Assembly (NCBI GenBank): GCA_008828725.1
Contig: MEHQ01004022.1
Coordinates: 203,500-267,499, forward strand
Reading direction: 5' to 3'
DNA: 64,000 nucleotides
Source of the DNA: Saccharina japonica
Lineage: Eukaryota > Sar > Phaeophyceae > Laminariales > Laminariaceae
The position numbers and the translations under genes are program-made. This document shows positions 45,771 to 56,879 of this stretch, one piece after another. How positions within the stretch are numbered: position 1 is the first letter of the stretch; every line of letters starts with the position of its first letter. The notes beneath the pieces were generated by a model. The model made no database searches. It saw only the letters and a list, made by a program, of their open reading frames with translations, and had not been told where the DNA came from.

Positions 45771-46563
45771 GCTACAGTAGTATTACATTTTCCCCTCGAC
45801 GGATTCTACTGTTAATAATGAGTAGATGTTGTTGACTTCGTACGTCAGACTTGTAACGGAGGTGCTTTGTACATAAATACTAGCAGGTGCACATAAACCT
45901 ATCTGTGCGAAATCTGGCTTGTAGGGCTGTCGGCTTACTATGAGTCGCCGTCTATTATTATATAGTTACTGTAATATTAATAGTAGCTGTTGTACATTTT
46001 GTTGGTTATATAGCATAATCCACTGGCCTAATCAGCTAATCAGTCACGTGACCAGGTACGTCAGACTTGTAACGGAGGCGCTTCGTACGTATATACGAGC
46101 AGGTGCACATAAACCTACGCGAAATCTGGCTTGTAGGGATGTCGGCTTACTATAATTTACGTAAGTCGCCGGCTATTATTATATAGTTACTATTAATCGT
46201 TGGCTGTGTATGCACCCATCCATGTGAGCGCGACATATATTCTGCTGAGTTACGCCAGACAGTCTACCACAGCAGCAGAGGTAAAAGCATGTACTTCTCT
46301 AGTCGGCGCTGCCCGACTTCTCCGTATCATCAGAGACGACTATTAATAGAAACGCCCAAGACAGCGAACCGATTGTGGCTACCTCGTATAGTTTTTGTCT
46401 TTATTTTTCCTATAACACTGATAGTCGTAACTCAGATCCGGGGTCACAAAAGGTATAGGCTATTTATCTCCCTCCTCTCCCCCACTGCGGCTCGTGCCAT
46501 GCGTTTTTTATCGCGAGAAATACTTGATTCGGCCCAGAGGCGCAGGAGGTTTTGCTGGCTTAC

Positions 46564-46674
46564 CTTGACGATGGTGTCCAGACCCATTTTGTTTGCACTG
46601 GTGCACATGGTCAAGCCTAGGTTGTACTCTACGTTGAACACGGCCTTGCCCTGGTCGAGGAAGGGCTGGAGCGT
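46564..46674 (-). CDS. GH114-type glycosidase copy B, exon 3
   Basis: 37 codons, acceptor CTACCTCACAG|ACG, donor [32 protein letters not shown] ... KMGLDTIVK. Nearly identical to the copy A exon; differences such as NAM/NKM keep the frame. A further 3' exon is implied but not identified. Confidence 0.87.
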
Positions 46675-49600
46675 CTGTGAGGTAGCGAAAACAAGATTGA
46701 AGAAGAAGAACAAATAAATATGCGCCAATCAGAATGGGACAATTCAGGGTGGGGGGTATGTGAGGGTGTTTACCTACTGAGCTATAGGGGTAAAAGAGCG
46801 ATCGATTACCCAGCCCAGGGTAATCCTTATAACACTCTGCCCCCCTCTGAACGGCGGGATATTTGGGACGTCGGTACCGTATATATGTACAGCCGTACGT
46901 TGACCTACCCGCTTCGTTTCAATACCTGGGGAATATAGATATGTTTCCCTATTGATGTGAGGTCGCCAACAAAAATAAGAGATACGCCAATTAGAATGGG
47001 ACAGGAGGAGGAGGGGGATATGAACCAATTAGAACGGGACAAACATAAGAGATGCGCCAATCAGAACGGGACAAAAGCAAGATATGCACCAATCAAAACG
47101 AGAGATATATGGGAGAGGACCGACAAGAGTAAGAGATGCGCCAATCAGAACGGGACAAGACGGGAGCGGGGCATACGCACCAATCAGAGCGGAACAAAAG
47201 TAAGAGATGCACCAATCACAACGAGACAGGACTAAGAGACGCACTAATCAGTACGGGGCAAGGAGGGAGGGGGGGATAAGCACCAATCAGAACGGAACAA
47301 AAGCAAGAGGTGCACCAATCACAACGGGACAGGACTAAGAGGCGCACGCACCAATCAGAGCGGGACAAGAGGGGGGGGGGGCGGGGGCGGTAAAATATTA
47401 CTTGCTGTGGCGAGGCGTTGCGTCAAAACGCTGAGAGGGCGGAACGGGCTCGCAAATTGCGGAGATACCCGTCGGGGTAGATTCCGACGTCGGGGGCCGA
47501 GCGAGCGTACGTATCGTCGGCGCCGGCCGCGACGGTCGAGGCGGACCACGCGCCCCGTCGAAGAAACCGCGCGAGAAGGCCCGCCTTCACAGGCGGGAGA
47601 GATCCGCGGATAGAGAAAAGTTTTAAGATCAGTTTCACATGTATCATAGGTATTTCTCTCTCTGTATATATAATATCTCACATCGCACTCCGTCCACTGA
47701 TGGCACTCCTCGTTCAGGCAGAAGTCGAAGTCGTTGAGGTGTTCGCCCACGAGCTCCACCGAGTTCTTCATGCCGACCGCCATCCCGTGGGAGTGCACCA
47801 GCTCCGCGAACCACCTGTTGTACAAGACCTGCTCCTCCATGGTCACCCGCACCCCGGTGCGGCGCTCGCTGTAGACCATCATGTTGTCCGGCTCGATCGC
47901 GTCGCAGTTCATGCTCTTGGCCTTCTCGACGCGCGCGGTCATGATGGGGCGCAAAGCCTGGTTGTTGACGTCGAGCCATCTCTCCCCCTCCCAGCCGTCC
48001 ACTTGGCGCCCGATGGCCGCGTTAGGGAAGTCGCCTTCGTCAGAGCGCCATTCCTCGTAGGTGCCGATGCTTATGTAGCACACCACAACCTTTCCTTTGG
48101 CGTGGAGAGTGTCGATGGTGGCCTGGGCATAGTCTGCGATCGGGGCGGGGGGGGTCCTCTTTTTGTTGGTTGCCTCCCTCGTTTGACCATTGGCCACTAC
48201 ACCCCCCCGGGGGGGGGGTGGGGGGGGGGGGGTGGGGTGGTACTCGTTTTGTTGCTTGCCTTCGTCATTTGACCATTGACCACGCATCCTCCCCCGTCCG
48301 AGACGGAGCGCCCCGTTCCTATGCTGCTGATAATACGAAGACACCTTCAACGACAGTTGGGCGATCCATTACATTGTTTCCAAATTGCGTACGTACCACA
48401 TGGAATGGAATGGAAAACATAAAAAATAAAATGGGATTACGTACGTACCACTACTGTAGAAAATTGGTGCTACTAATATTTTATCCCCTTCCCGTTTCGC
48501 GGCTCCTGCGGAGGGCTAATTATATTTCTGCACCTTGTGGGGTGGGAGCAGGGTGCCAAATGGGATAATATCCGGGTGGGATCAGGTTTGGATGGGATCA
48601 GGAGAGCAAACAAAGGCCTGTTTTTTTTTTCCCGTCTTTTTTTTATGGGGAATATTCCCAGAACGTTCCTCCTTTACAATGTGGAAGACTCTACGGTGGT
48701 ACCCTCGAACGCTTCTAAGAGCTTGTTTCCGGGGATCGAGTCTCACGTCGGTCGAACTTTTGAGTTTATTTGCAAAAATAAATAAATAAAAACGGAATCA
48801 ACTGCTGAGAGCGCCTAGTAGCGTGGGTAGGCACAATTCGATGCAAGTCGGCGAGGGAAGAAAGGGCTCAAGTCTTGTCGCGATAAAAATGCAAGGCACG
48901 AACCGTAGCGGGGGAGGAGGGAGAGGAGCCTACTTTGTGACCCCAGATCTGAGTTACGACTAGGAAGGAGAGAGAAAATAAGGGCGAATATAATATAAGG
49001 GAGGAGCAAGAAAAAAAAAGGGCTTTTCGAGCTGATTTTTGTTGTTGTGTGTTTTTGTGTTTATTTGTTTTTTACACAGCCATACGAAAATAAAACGCTA
49101 CAATATGCCAACAGCAAGCGCGGGCTGTATGACGAAGACGGAAAACCAAGTAAGCCAACCGGCGCGTGAAAGGAGGTGGTGCCAGAAAACAAACGAAATT
49201 CAAAAGACGGAGGAAGCGGAAAGGAAAAGACTACAGTAGAGAGAGCAAACAATGCACGCTGCGATGCAAAAAAAAAAACAAGGTCCCGCGAAGTCGTACT
49301 TGAAAAGGCTACGCGTACGTAGGGTAGGGGCTTTGGTCGGGCCGAAGGAAACATATAAGATACCGGCCGAATCCATCACACGGACAGTGTTTCGGCCGCT
49401 TTATCACCTGGGTGCACCGAGGAAAAAAGAGGGCTTTTTGGTTTGACATGTGAATTTTACTTTGGGCAGATTACTTCCCGCCCCCCCNCCCCCCCCCCCC
49501 CCCCCCCCCTTTTTTCTTCTTCTTCCCATTTGTTCGTCTCCGCCCTTTTCTTTTCTCTCTCCTTCCCATTTCTTACTTTATATTATTGTTACCCTCGCCC

Positions 49601-52600
49601 TCCGATAATACTAATAATTTATTGTAGTCTAACTCTCAGATGAGGGGTCACCACCTACATAGCAGGCCCTCCCCCCCCTGGTATCAGTTTGGGATAAGGA
49701 TTAACCTGGACTGGGTAAAATCGATCAATATTTTACCAAGATATAGCTCAGTAGGTAACACCTTCACTTTTGGCGTCGTCGGCAGGACACAGGGGTTCGA
49801 ATCTCACTTCGAGAACGTTTCTTTTATAGAAACACTTCCGCGTGCGCATCCCTCGAAAACATTGTCTCCCTGGTTCCACAGGTATTTGAAACGAAGCGGG
49901 TATTTAGGTCCACGTACGGCCGTATACGGTACCGCTATGTCCCAAACATCCCGCCGTTCGGGTCTACCACATGCTTTGTCTTGATCTATTCACTTCCGTG
50001 GAAGAAAAGATTACTTCCATACTTTTTTTTTTTACTTTCATGGAAGTAAAATTTACTTCCATAACGTATATTTACTTCCATGAAAGTTTTTGGAAGTTAA
50101 ATTGTACTTCCATGAAATTAAAAAAAAACTTTCATGGAAGTAGATTGAGTTACGAGTATGTGGAAACTTTCATGGAAGCAAACCGTATTTATTTCCATGG
50201 AAGTAAACCGTATTTACTTCCATGGAAGTAAAATCACTCCCATGGTTCTGTGGAAGTTTAAGTTTCCGTTTGAAGAGGGCCTTCGGCCACTAGACAGGTC
50301 TAGTGTGGTTCCGCGCTGCGCGCTACGCGCGGTTTTCAACATTGTGGCGTCTGGGCCATCCTAGGATATCCTAGCAGGTTTCCTACTGATATGTAGGCAT
50401 GCATGCGACATGACTATACTTGCTGGGATACCAACACATGATATCACTCTGTCTTTTGCTACCTGTGTGTGTGCTCCTGCGAGTCCACCTATCTAGCCGG
50501 GTGCGCAGCTATTCTATGCTGTGGCCCCCGGGCTCCCCTGCTGAGTTCAGGGGTATAGTCATAGATGTGGAGGTGTGAGTGGCCGCTTCTTTGCGTGCCT
50601 CATAGTATAATACACTTACTTGTAATTGGTCCACGTTTTGTTAATCGGGACGGGCCCGCTTTGCGTGGGGGCGGTATACCAACTGGGCGCAGAGGGGACG
50701 AATTCATGCGCTCGCTTCCATGTGTGTTACTTTCATGGAAGTGAAAAAAAAAAAAAACGATTTAATTAGGTGGGAGGCATGCCACGGTAGAGTCGTGCAC
50801 TATTTTGTTTCTTAGCTTGCTTACACTTGAGGAACTCCATACTAATGGTAAGGGCCCATATTAACGAATATAAAATAAATTCGATTTGGAAAACATAAAA
50901 TTCAAATTCGCTTCGCTTTTCATTGGTCAACACACGCACCAGCACCAAAGATCAGGATTTTGGGGTATAATATTTGGTGCTGGTGCGTGTGTTGACCAAT
51001 GAAAAGCGATTTTTTTTTTTTTCCTCTTTTTCCAAATTGAATTCATTTGATCCTCGTTAATATGGGCCCTAAGTCACAAACTGATTTGGAGAATAAACAA
51101 AAAAAGTGCTATAATATACGTACGACGAAATATGTACCCAGTACTCGTATATAATACCCGGTGAACAATCCCATGGCGCAAGTACAAAATTGAAAATAAA
51201 TTGCTACACGAGAACGAAAATTCCGTCGATTTTGGTTTAAGGGATCATTCAGAAAAATACTACGAGTAATGTATTCTGTCTCACTACCGAGGATCCTTGT
51301 ATGTAAGTATTGGATTTGGATGAGGCCTCCTGCGCCGGCCCGTGATCCTGCCCGTACTTCATTTTTGCAGTTGGATTATCTTCATAGTTAACCACTGGTC
51401 CGGGACAGAGTTGTCTCACCCAAACTTCCTTAACCGTGCCTCAGTCCTTTCCTACACACGCATACCAGTCAAAAAGTGCCACCTCTATCGCATTCGTATA
51501 GCACGCATGATGGAAGTGAGAAAAAAAACTTCCATGAAACCAAATTTTACTTCCATAAAAAAAAGGACAAAAAAAACTTCCGTGGGAGTAAATTGTACTT
51601 CCTCTCCATGGAAGTAGAAAACATATTTCGTCGTACCAAGAAGTAATTTTGAGTTCCACGAAGAAAGTAGAAAAAACTTTCGTGGAAGTAAAATTTACTT
51701 CCATGGAAGAAAGTAAAAAAAAAAATCGTGGAAACTTCCCCGAAAGTGTATAAACTCAAAAGTCAAAATACTGCTGTGTATGGTGTATATATAGATCGCG
51801 CCGTTCAGAGGGGGGGGGGGTGCTACAAAACGTGTATTTTTATAAAAACGATTACCAGGTACTTACGTACGACGTACCCTGGGCAGGGTAATCGATCGAT
51901 CTGGTATATGATACCTCTCAATACAGCTCAGCAGGTAGGTGTAATACTTTCACAAGTACCTGGTTACGTACCGTCTATATTGATTGGTTGTTGTGGAGAA
52001 AGAAACCCACAACTAATAACTGAACTCTGTACACAAAGATATGTACGATACACAAGACGTGAAGCACACGTGTGCAACATATGCGTACGTACGTACACCC
52101 TTCGGATTATATTACCAGAGGACGAGAGAAGGGTGCTCCCTCGCTCCCCCACACAAGCAGTACATGAGAGTCTACATGAGGACTTACAAAATCCGTAAGT
52201 ACGCGCGATCGAAGTATTACACTCAGCTACGAGCAAAGATGAGCTTCGACGAAATCCTCGAGCTCACAGCTGTTGTTTTTTTTAATTTTTTAAATAGAGT
52301 ACATACGAAGCGCGTTCTCCAGTTGGTATTTAATAATCTATGGTAGGTATATTATTATTAATAGTCAGGACAAAATGGTCACATCACTATTATATATAGT
52401 GACTGCTGCTGTGACAAAATATATATGAAGATCGACACAGCTCGCCACACATTCATCATCATAATAAAGACACCGCAAAAAAGTATGGTACCAGAATACG
52501 AGAATCCAAAAACATTTCGATTTTATACCACAGGTACTACGTACAGTATCCCAGAAAATAATTTTCGGCGAAAATGCGTCGAGAACAGATAGATGCAGAA

Positions 52601-52957
52601 AAAAAACGAAGGTGAAACAAATCGAAAAAAATCGGCACATCTCACGTCTGTCTCTGTCTCACGTCCGTCCACGAGCCGTGCAAATAGACCAAATATACCG
52701 AAAATTATACCGGTATGATGATACACCAGGTACTAGGTACGTAGAGCACAAAAGACACACACACGGTAGCAAAGAAAGCCGTGACTCACTGCTGCTGCCT
52801 CGTACACAACGCGATTCTGCTACATAATGTGCTACTACTACTACTTAATACTGCTGCTGCTGTTGTTGTCCTGATCTCACTGCTGCTGCTGCTGCTGCTG
52901 CTGCTGTCTCGATCACAACAACAGCAACAATGCGCTTCACTGCTACTCGTACTACAG

Positions 52958-52999
<42 letters not shown>

Positions 53000-53756
53000 A
53001 GTATCCGGTTATGGATTCATTGGTGGTGAGAGACTGATGATAGATACGAGTATACGAAGTACGCGAATATATTAGATACAGATGCTGCCAAAACACAACC
53101 GAACAACACCCACCACCACCAAGCACCACACACGACACACACAACGAACGATAAACCGAGAACAACAACACAGTACACTCACCCATGTCGATGAAGAACA
53201 CGTCCGCGTTCACGTCGGTGTCCACCGGTGTGTTCAAGTTGTAGTTCCAGCTTTGCCCGGCGGTGATTATTCCTCCAGTGCCAGGAGGAGAAGGCTCAGG
53301 AGTAGGCGCGGGAGTAGGTAGGGGAGTAGGTGCGGGAGTAGTAGGTGAGGGAGTAGGTACTGGAGTAGGCGCGGGAGTAGGTACTGGAGTAGGCGCGGGA
53401 GTAGGTGAGGGAGCAGGTGCGGGAGTAGGTGAGGGAGTAGGTAGGGGAGCAGGTGGGGGAGTAGGTGCTAAAGTAGGTGCTGGAGTAGGCGAGGCGATAG
53501 GTGCTGGACTCGGTGCGGGGGTAGGTGCTGGAGTAGGGGAATCGGTTGCGGCCTCGCAGGCATCGAGCTCGGCTTGTTTGGCCTCCAATTCGCCATTCTT
53601 GACAGACCAGCTGTCGTAGAGCACTGTGGCCTCCCCCTGCAGGTCGTCGCGCTCTGCCGTGAGGCTGGGGCACTCAGCGGCGGCAGCAGTCGTCGCGGAC
53701 CGCGGCGCAACTGCCGCTGCAACGAGGCAGATGGAGGTGATGGTGGCGAACTTCAT
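46564..53756 (-). CDS. GH114-type secreted glycosidase gene, copy B (three exons seen, 3' end not found)
   Basis: Paralogue of 15234-23732 with identical exon phases. Exons 53756-53183, 48133-47682 and 46674-46564 give 379 codons without a stop. Signal peptide [20 protein letters not shown], a Cys-containing helix ([20 protein letters not shown]), a long PTPAP linker of about 75 residues (copy A has about 25), then the GH114 barrel: [77 protein letters not shown]. Both conserved acidic motifs (EPDN and NEEC) are intact, so B is the better candidate for an active enzyme. Likely secreted or cell-wall-located; the substrate is not known from sequence. Intron 1 is 5.0 kb and full of SINE, MITE and palindromic repeats. 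Confidence 0.86.
46755..46932 (-). mobile_element. tRNA-derived SINE-1, rearranged fragment
   Basis: Minus strand: body end (CAGGTATTGAAACGAAGCGG ... TACGGCTGTACATATATACG) followed by AGTGTTATAAGGATTACCC and a head with TATAGCTCAGTAGGTAAACA, then cut. This is the tail-to-head junction seen also at 38905. Confidence 0.75.
46960..47375. repeat. ~30-bp minisatellite in GH114 copy B intron 2
   Basis: GATGCGCCAATCAGAACGGG-type units, homologous to 15400-16330 but about half as long. Confidence 0.9.
47682..48133 (-). CDS. GH114-type glycosidase copy B, exon 2 (catalytic core)
   Basis: Acceptor CCGATCGCAG|AC, donor GCGAT|GTGAGA; 452 nt, phase 1 to 0. Reads [60 protein letters not shown] and [12 protein letters not shown]. 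It keeps the Glu lost in copy A. A GT at the matching position defines the exon end in both copies. Confidence 0.9.
48160..48310. mobile_element. Two copies of the poly(C)-tailed ~75-bp repeat beside the copy B exon 2 acceptor
   Basis: Minus-strand-oriented remnants at about 48160-48215 (TTGGTTGCCTCCCTCGTTTG, ACCATTGGCCA) and 48240-48310 (TACTCGTTTTGTTGCTTGCC, TTTGACCATTGACCACGCAT), separated by a G-rich run. The second occupies the same place as the 21275-21345 copy in duplicon A. Confidence 0.75.
48815..48975 (-). repeat. SINE-2 family fragment
   Basis: Contains GCGATAAAAATGCAAGGCAC, GAACCGTAGCGGGGGAGGAG and GTGACCCCAGATCTGAGTTA, matching the 32.5-32.8 kb element. Confidence 0.65.
49479..49509. 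repeat. Poly(C) run with an ambiguous base
   Basis: About 30 C with N at 49488. Run length is probably unresolved in the assembly. Confidence 0.85.
49693..49975 (+). mobile_element. tRNA-derived SINE-1, most complete copy
   Basis: Leader GGATAAGGATTAACCTGGAC, A box TAGCTCAGTAGGTAACACC (about 49744-49762), B box GGTTCGAATCTC (about 49794-49805), with the normal A-B spacing of a pol III promoter. The body contains CTCCCTGGTTCCACAGGTAT and ACGGCCGTATACGGTACCGC. It lies in GH114 copy B intron 1 and is absent from copy A. Confidence 0.85.
49985..50250. repeat. Cluster of TTTACTTCCATGGAAGTAAA palindromes, cluster 1
   Basis: About ten half- or full-sites of the 20-bp perfect palindrome centred on CCATGG, spaced 15-40 bp. 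Further sites at 50722-50745 and 51505-51735. Confidence 0.9.
50852..51069. mobile_element. PIF/Harbinger-like (Tourist-type) MITE, 218 bp, strongly hairpin-forming
   Basis: Ends GGGCCCATATTAACGA are inverted at 51054-51069 (with TCGTTAATATGGGCCC), flanked by TAA at 50849-50851 and 51070-51072. A 3-bp TWA duplication is typical of PIF/Harbinger. Long internal arms pair: CGCTTTTCATTGGTCAACAC (50923 on) with GTGTTGACCAATGAAAAGCG (ending about 51009), leaving a loop of roughly 30 nt. Confidence 0.82.
51505..51735. repeat. Cluster of CCATGGAAGT palindromes, cluster 2
   Basis: Same motif as 49985-50250, including AAATTTACTTCCATGGAAGA and partial sites AACTTCCATG and TTCGTGGAAGTAAA. Confidence 0.85.
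51885..51965 (+). mobile_element. tRNA-derived SINE-1, head-only fragment
   Basis: CCTGGGCAGGGTAATCGATC leader then TACAGCTCAGCAGGTAGGTG in place of the A box. Truncated before the B box. Confidence 0.6.
52780..53005. repeat. CTG trinucleotide runs in GH114 copy B intron 1
   Basis: (CTG)n at 52851-52863, 52880-52905 and 52961-53000, close to exon 1. Open frames through them are not coding. Confidence 0.85.
53183..53756 (-). CDS. GH114-type glycosidase copy B, exon 1 (signal peptide and PT linker)
   Basis: Start at 53756, donor ATGG|GTGAGT after 53183 (phase 1). Hydrophobic leader [20 protein letters not shown]. The linker is encoded by a 12-bp minisatellite (GTAGGTGCGGGA on the plus strand, 53285-53545), expanded relative to copy A. 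The domain starts [20 protein letters not shown]. Confidence 0.9.
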
Positions 53757-54119
53757 CCTGCTGCGTTAGCTTCTCCTACGTCTTCTCCTTCTTCTTCGCA
53801 CTGACTAGTTCACGATGATGATGATTTGATGATTGATGATGACGATGATGTGATGGTGGCGAAAGGAGAGAGTGTGGGGTGGGGGATGGGGTGGAGTGGA
53901 ATGGGGTGGGGTGGAGTGGGGTGGGACTGGATTGGTGGTGGGGTGGTGAGGTGGTGGGGTGGGGTGGGGTGGACACATCCTCCATCAAGAAATAATTGAG
54001 AATTTGCGCTGTATCTATTACTACTGTATCTATGCGGAATGACCCTAAAAAATAACTGATCCATCGGGTCATCCCGCATCCCGTCTACGGTTTCTCCACG
54101 ACCTTTTTTGTTCTGGTCA

Positions 54120-55620
54120 CGAAGCCAAGTAGAGCAGGGTACAGCAGAACAGGAGAGTCAAACATGCCAGTAGATCAGAGCAGTAGTAGTAGTGGTTTCT
54201 GCAGCATTGCGTGTGGTTGGTGGTGTTGTTGCTGTATCGTCCGTTGATACATGATGTGTATTTTCTCCTTTTTTTTGCTTGACGGTTTTGCCGTCTACTG
54301 TCGCACCTACGAAGAAAAAACAAAATTAAACGATGGGCCAAAAGTTGGATGGGCAAGTACTACTCGTACGAGTACCGGGCTCGTATGATACCTGGGGTCG
54401 CTGCGCGTACGTACGTATATATACTGGTAAATAAAGTATCGTACGAAACAAGATCTGAAAAAATAGAGGTCCTTCCAGGTCCTCCAGAATAATTTATCTT
54501 GCCGCATTTTATTTGCTTCGTTCTCCTCTATTCGTACAGACAGCCTCTATTATGGTCGTGACCATCATCCGAAAAAAGGCTCTATATACGTACGTACAAC
54601 AAGTTCCCACAGCAGCAGCGTGCTTTACGAGGCATACTCGTAGGTATCCCATAATATATACCGGTACCCTACTATATACACAGGCTTTATTTAGTTAGGG
54701 TGGTACGTACGCCTTTTATTATTAGACCAACTATTGGGCTATTATTTTGCAATGTTGTGTGCTCTATGATATACCTGGTCGTTGATATAAATAATGTGTG
54801 TACGCGTATCTTCTCCTTGGAATGTTTTCTTGGCGTTTTTTTGTCGTCTCTGTCTGTGTACCTGCGAAAAAAAGACAGAAGAAGAAGAAGAAGAAGAAGA
54901 AAACGATGGGAAAGTATGCACTCGTACCTACCTACCGGGTACTGCGGGTCGCTGTACGTACACGTATAGATATCTATACTGTGACTGGTACGTAATAAAT
55001 TATCGTACCAAACAAGATCCGAAAACAAAAGAGGTCCTTCAGAAAAAAAATATCGATGGGAAATTTGAGTACTACGTGAGTGACGGGTATACCGCGGGTC
55101 GCTGCCCGTACGTACGTACGTAGTACGTAAATTATATATATATATACAAGGGGGGCTTCGCCGCGGCGGGCTGACGCCCGCCTGCGGCTTCGCGCAATTC
55201 CCGTAACGGCGAAGAATAGAGGTAGGAATACTAAAAAATAAGCTTAATTAGGGCGAACAAAAGCGAATTTACTGCCAAGGGGTGTACAGTAATACAGGAC
55301 ATCTATAATGAGAAACAATAAATATAACCCAGGCTGGGTTTCTGATGACTGCTGTGGTGGTGATAAATTATCGTACCAAACAAAACCGAAAAAAAAGAGG
55401 TCCTTCAGAATAATTTATCTTGCCGCATTTCGTTTGCTTGATCTCCTCTTATTATTATTATGTGGTCGCGACCATCCGACAAAAGGGCTCTATACAAGTT
55501 CACAGCAGCAGTATAATTTACGAGTTGTATCCCATATCTATATTATAGGTGCAGGCCATATACAATACACACAGGCTTTATTTAGGGTGTACGCCTTAGG
55601 CTATATAATAGCACGTTGTG
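54120..55620. repeat. Irregular tandem repeats of ~250-450 bp
   Basis: Shared blocks: AGAGGTCCTTC-AGAATAATTT-ATCTTGCCGCATTT at 54465-54515 and 55398-55435 (partial at 55030); GGGTCGCTG-CGTACGTACG at 54390, 54945 and 55095; CACAGGCTTTATTTAG at 54680 and 55568. The order is repeated two to three times with insertions. No gene. Confidence 0.7.
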
Positions 55621-55639
55621 CTCTATATACCTGGTAGGC

Positions 55640-55873
55640 TTTCGGTCGTTGGCGGGCACAGTACTTGACGAAATCACGAAGATCGGGGGGTGGAAGACGG
55701 AGAGCATGGCGAAGCACTACATCGGTTCGACGACGAGCGCAGGGGTCCGAGCGTCTAAAAGGTCTCGGGACCATGGCTACGCGAGTGCGAACGAATTGCC
55801 GCCATCCCAGGCATTTGAGTCAGATTTCTCCGCCTGCACAAAAAAAAGTACGCCTAACGTACGGATAATATAA
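55640..55873 (+). pseudogene. Tyrosine-recombinase C-terminal fragment (Crypton-like)
   Basis: After an AG acceptor-like site (CTGGTAG|GCTTTCGG) the frame reads ...VLDEITKIGGWKTESMAKHY then IGSTTSAGVRASKRSRDHGY and ends FESDFSACTKKSTPNVRII*. The GGWKTESM-x-x-HYIG block matches the helix carrying the catalytic Tyr of tyrosine recombinases in Crypton-type elements. The Arg-His part of the active site should lie upstream but I cannot see it, so this is a terminal exon or fragment. Confidence 0.5.
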
Positions 55874-56879
55874 GTAAGTTTGGGTGAGACAACACAATAC
55901 CCGGCCGCTGGCTAATGCTAACCTAAGAAATACAAAGAAGTTCGGGTGGGACCACCGGCCGGGGCAGGAGGCCTCATCAAAATCCAATACTTACATTGAA
56001 TGATCGGCGGCAGCGCTAAATAGCTAAATAGTACTATAGTAAAATCGTTGACCAATCAGCGGGAAACAGCCGTTGGAACAAAAGAGGTGGTTCCAGGTTT
56101 GGTTCGAGTGTATTAGATTCAGTGCGCCGCCTGCTCGATCACTCGGCCAAGAACGCGAAGCAGCGAGGAACAGGGTATTATTATGTAGGCTCGTAAAGGC
56201 TTTTTCGGTTGTACAAAGTAGAAAGAGGGAGAGAGATGAGAGGCCTGGGTCTTGAGGCTTTTGAGGTCTCTCGTATTATGTTACTATATGTTTACTGGCG
56301 ACAGCAGTCCTGTGCACCGACCTCGCTCACGTCACCCAGCTAAAAAAAACATACCAGGTATAGTATACCACTTTGGGCGGAAATGTAAGGACCATCTATT
56401 TGGTCTTCATTTTGTTATTCCATTTGCCATCTGACAATGTTCAGCTCCTGTTTTAGTCATACCATTCACATACACCTATCACAATCATCAATCATCCCTG
56501 AATACTAGACAAACGTATACCAATAAATATATATAGCGGTCCCCTAAATGAATGGCTCTATCGACTCCTCGCCGACGTTTCACCAATCAAAGCTAAAAGG
56601 GTGACATATTATACTTGCGCCTTTCTATCAAATATATGTTCCCCTTCTTCACGGAAAAATATCGATACACCTCACACCTAAAGATGCTTCGCAACGACCG
56701 GCTTACAAAATCCTAAAGCAATCAATCTTCACACTCATTTTCATCCCCACTCTACGTAGGCAGAAAAACTCGATCCTTTACTATCCTACTTCCGTCCAAC
56801 TCTTATAATCCCCTACTCGGCATCTATGTGCCAACCCCACGTCATCGGCATCAGCCCCCCCTCATATTTCCTCCTCCCT
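55874..56879. other. Non-coding stretch
   Basis: No gene or clear repeat recognised between the recombinase fragment and the LINE. Confidence 0.5.

Larger units (their letters stand above)
42113..53980. repeat. Segmental duplication, copy B
   Basis: Counterpart of 8.9-24.2 kb, same order and orientation, containing GH114 copy B. It lacks the 10.8-kb MITE, the 11.3-12.7-kb MITE cluster, the copia relic and the inverted arm of the palindrome. It has its own insertions (SINEs at 46.8 and 49.7 kb, the Harbinger MITE, CCATGG palindromes). Confidence 0.9.

Noticed and set aside
49741..49815. A genuine tRNA gene
   Set aside because: A and B boxes are present but no cloverleaf acceptor or anticodon stems pair; the same sequence recurs with a common non-tRNA body, so it is a SINE.
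52845..53182. Extension of the 303-codon ORF beyond GH114 B exon 1
   Set aside because: A strong donor shared with copy A ends the exon at 53183; the extra codons are intron with CTG runs.
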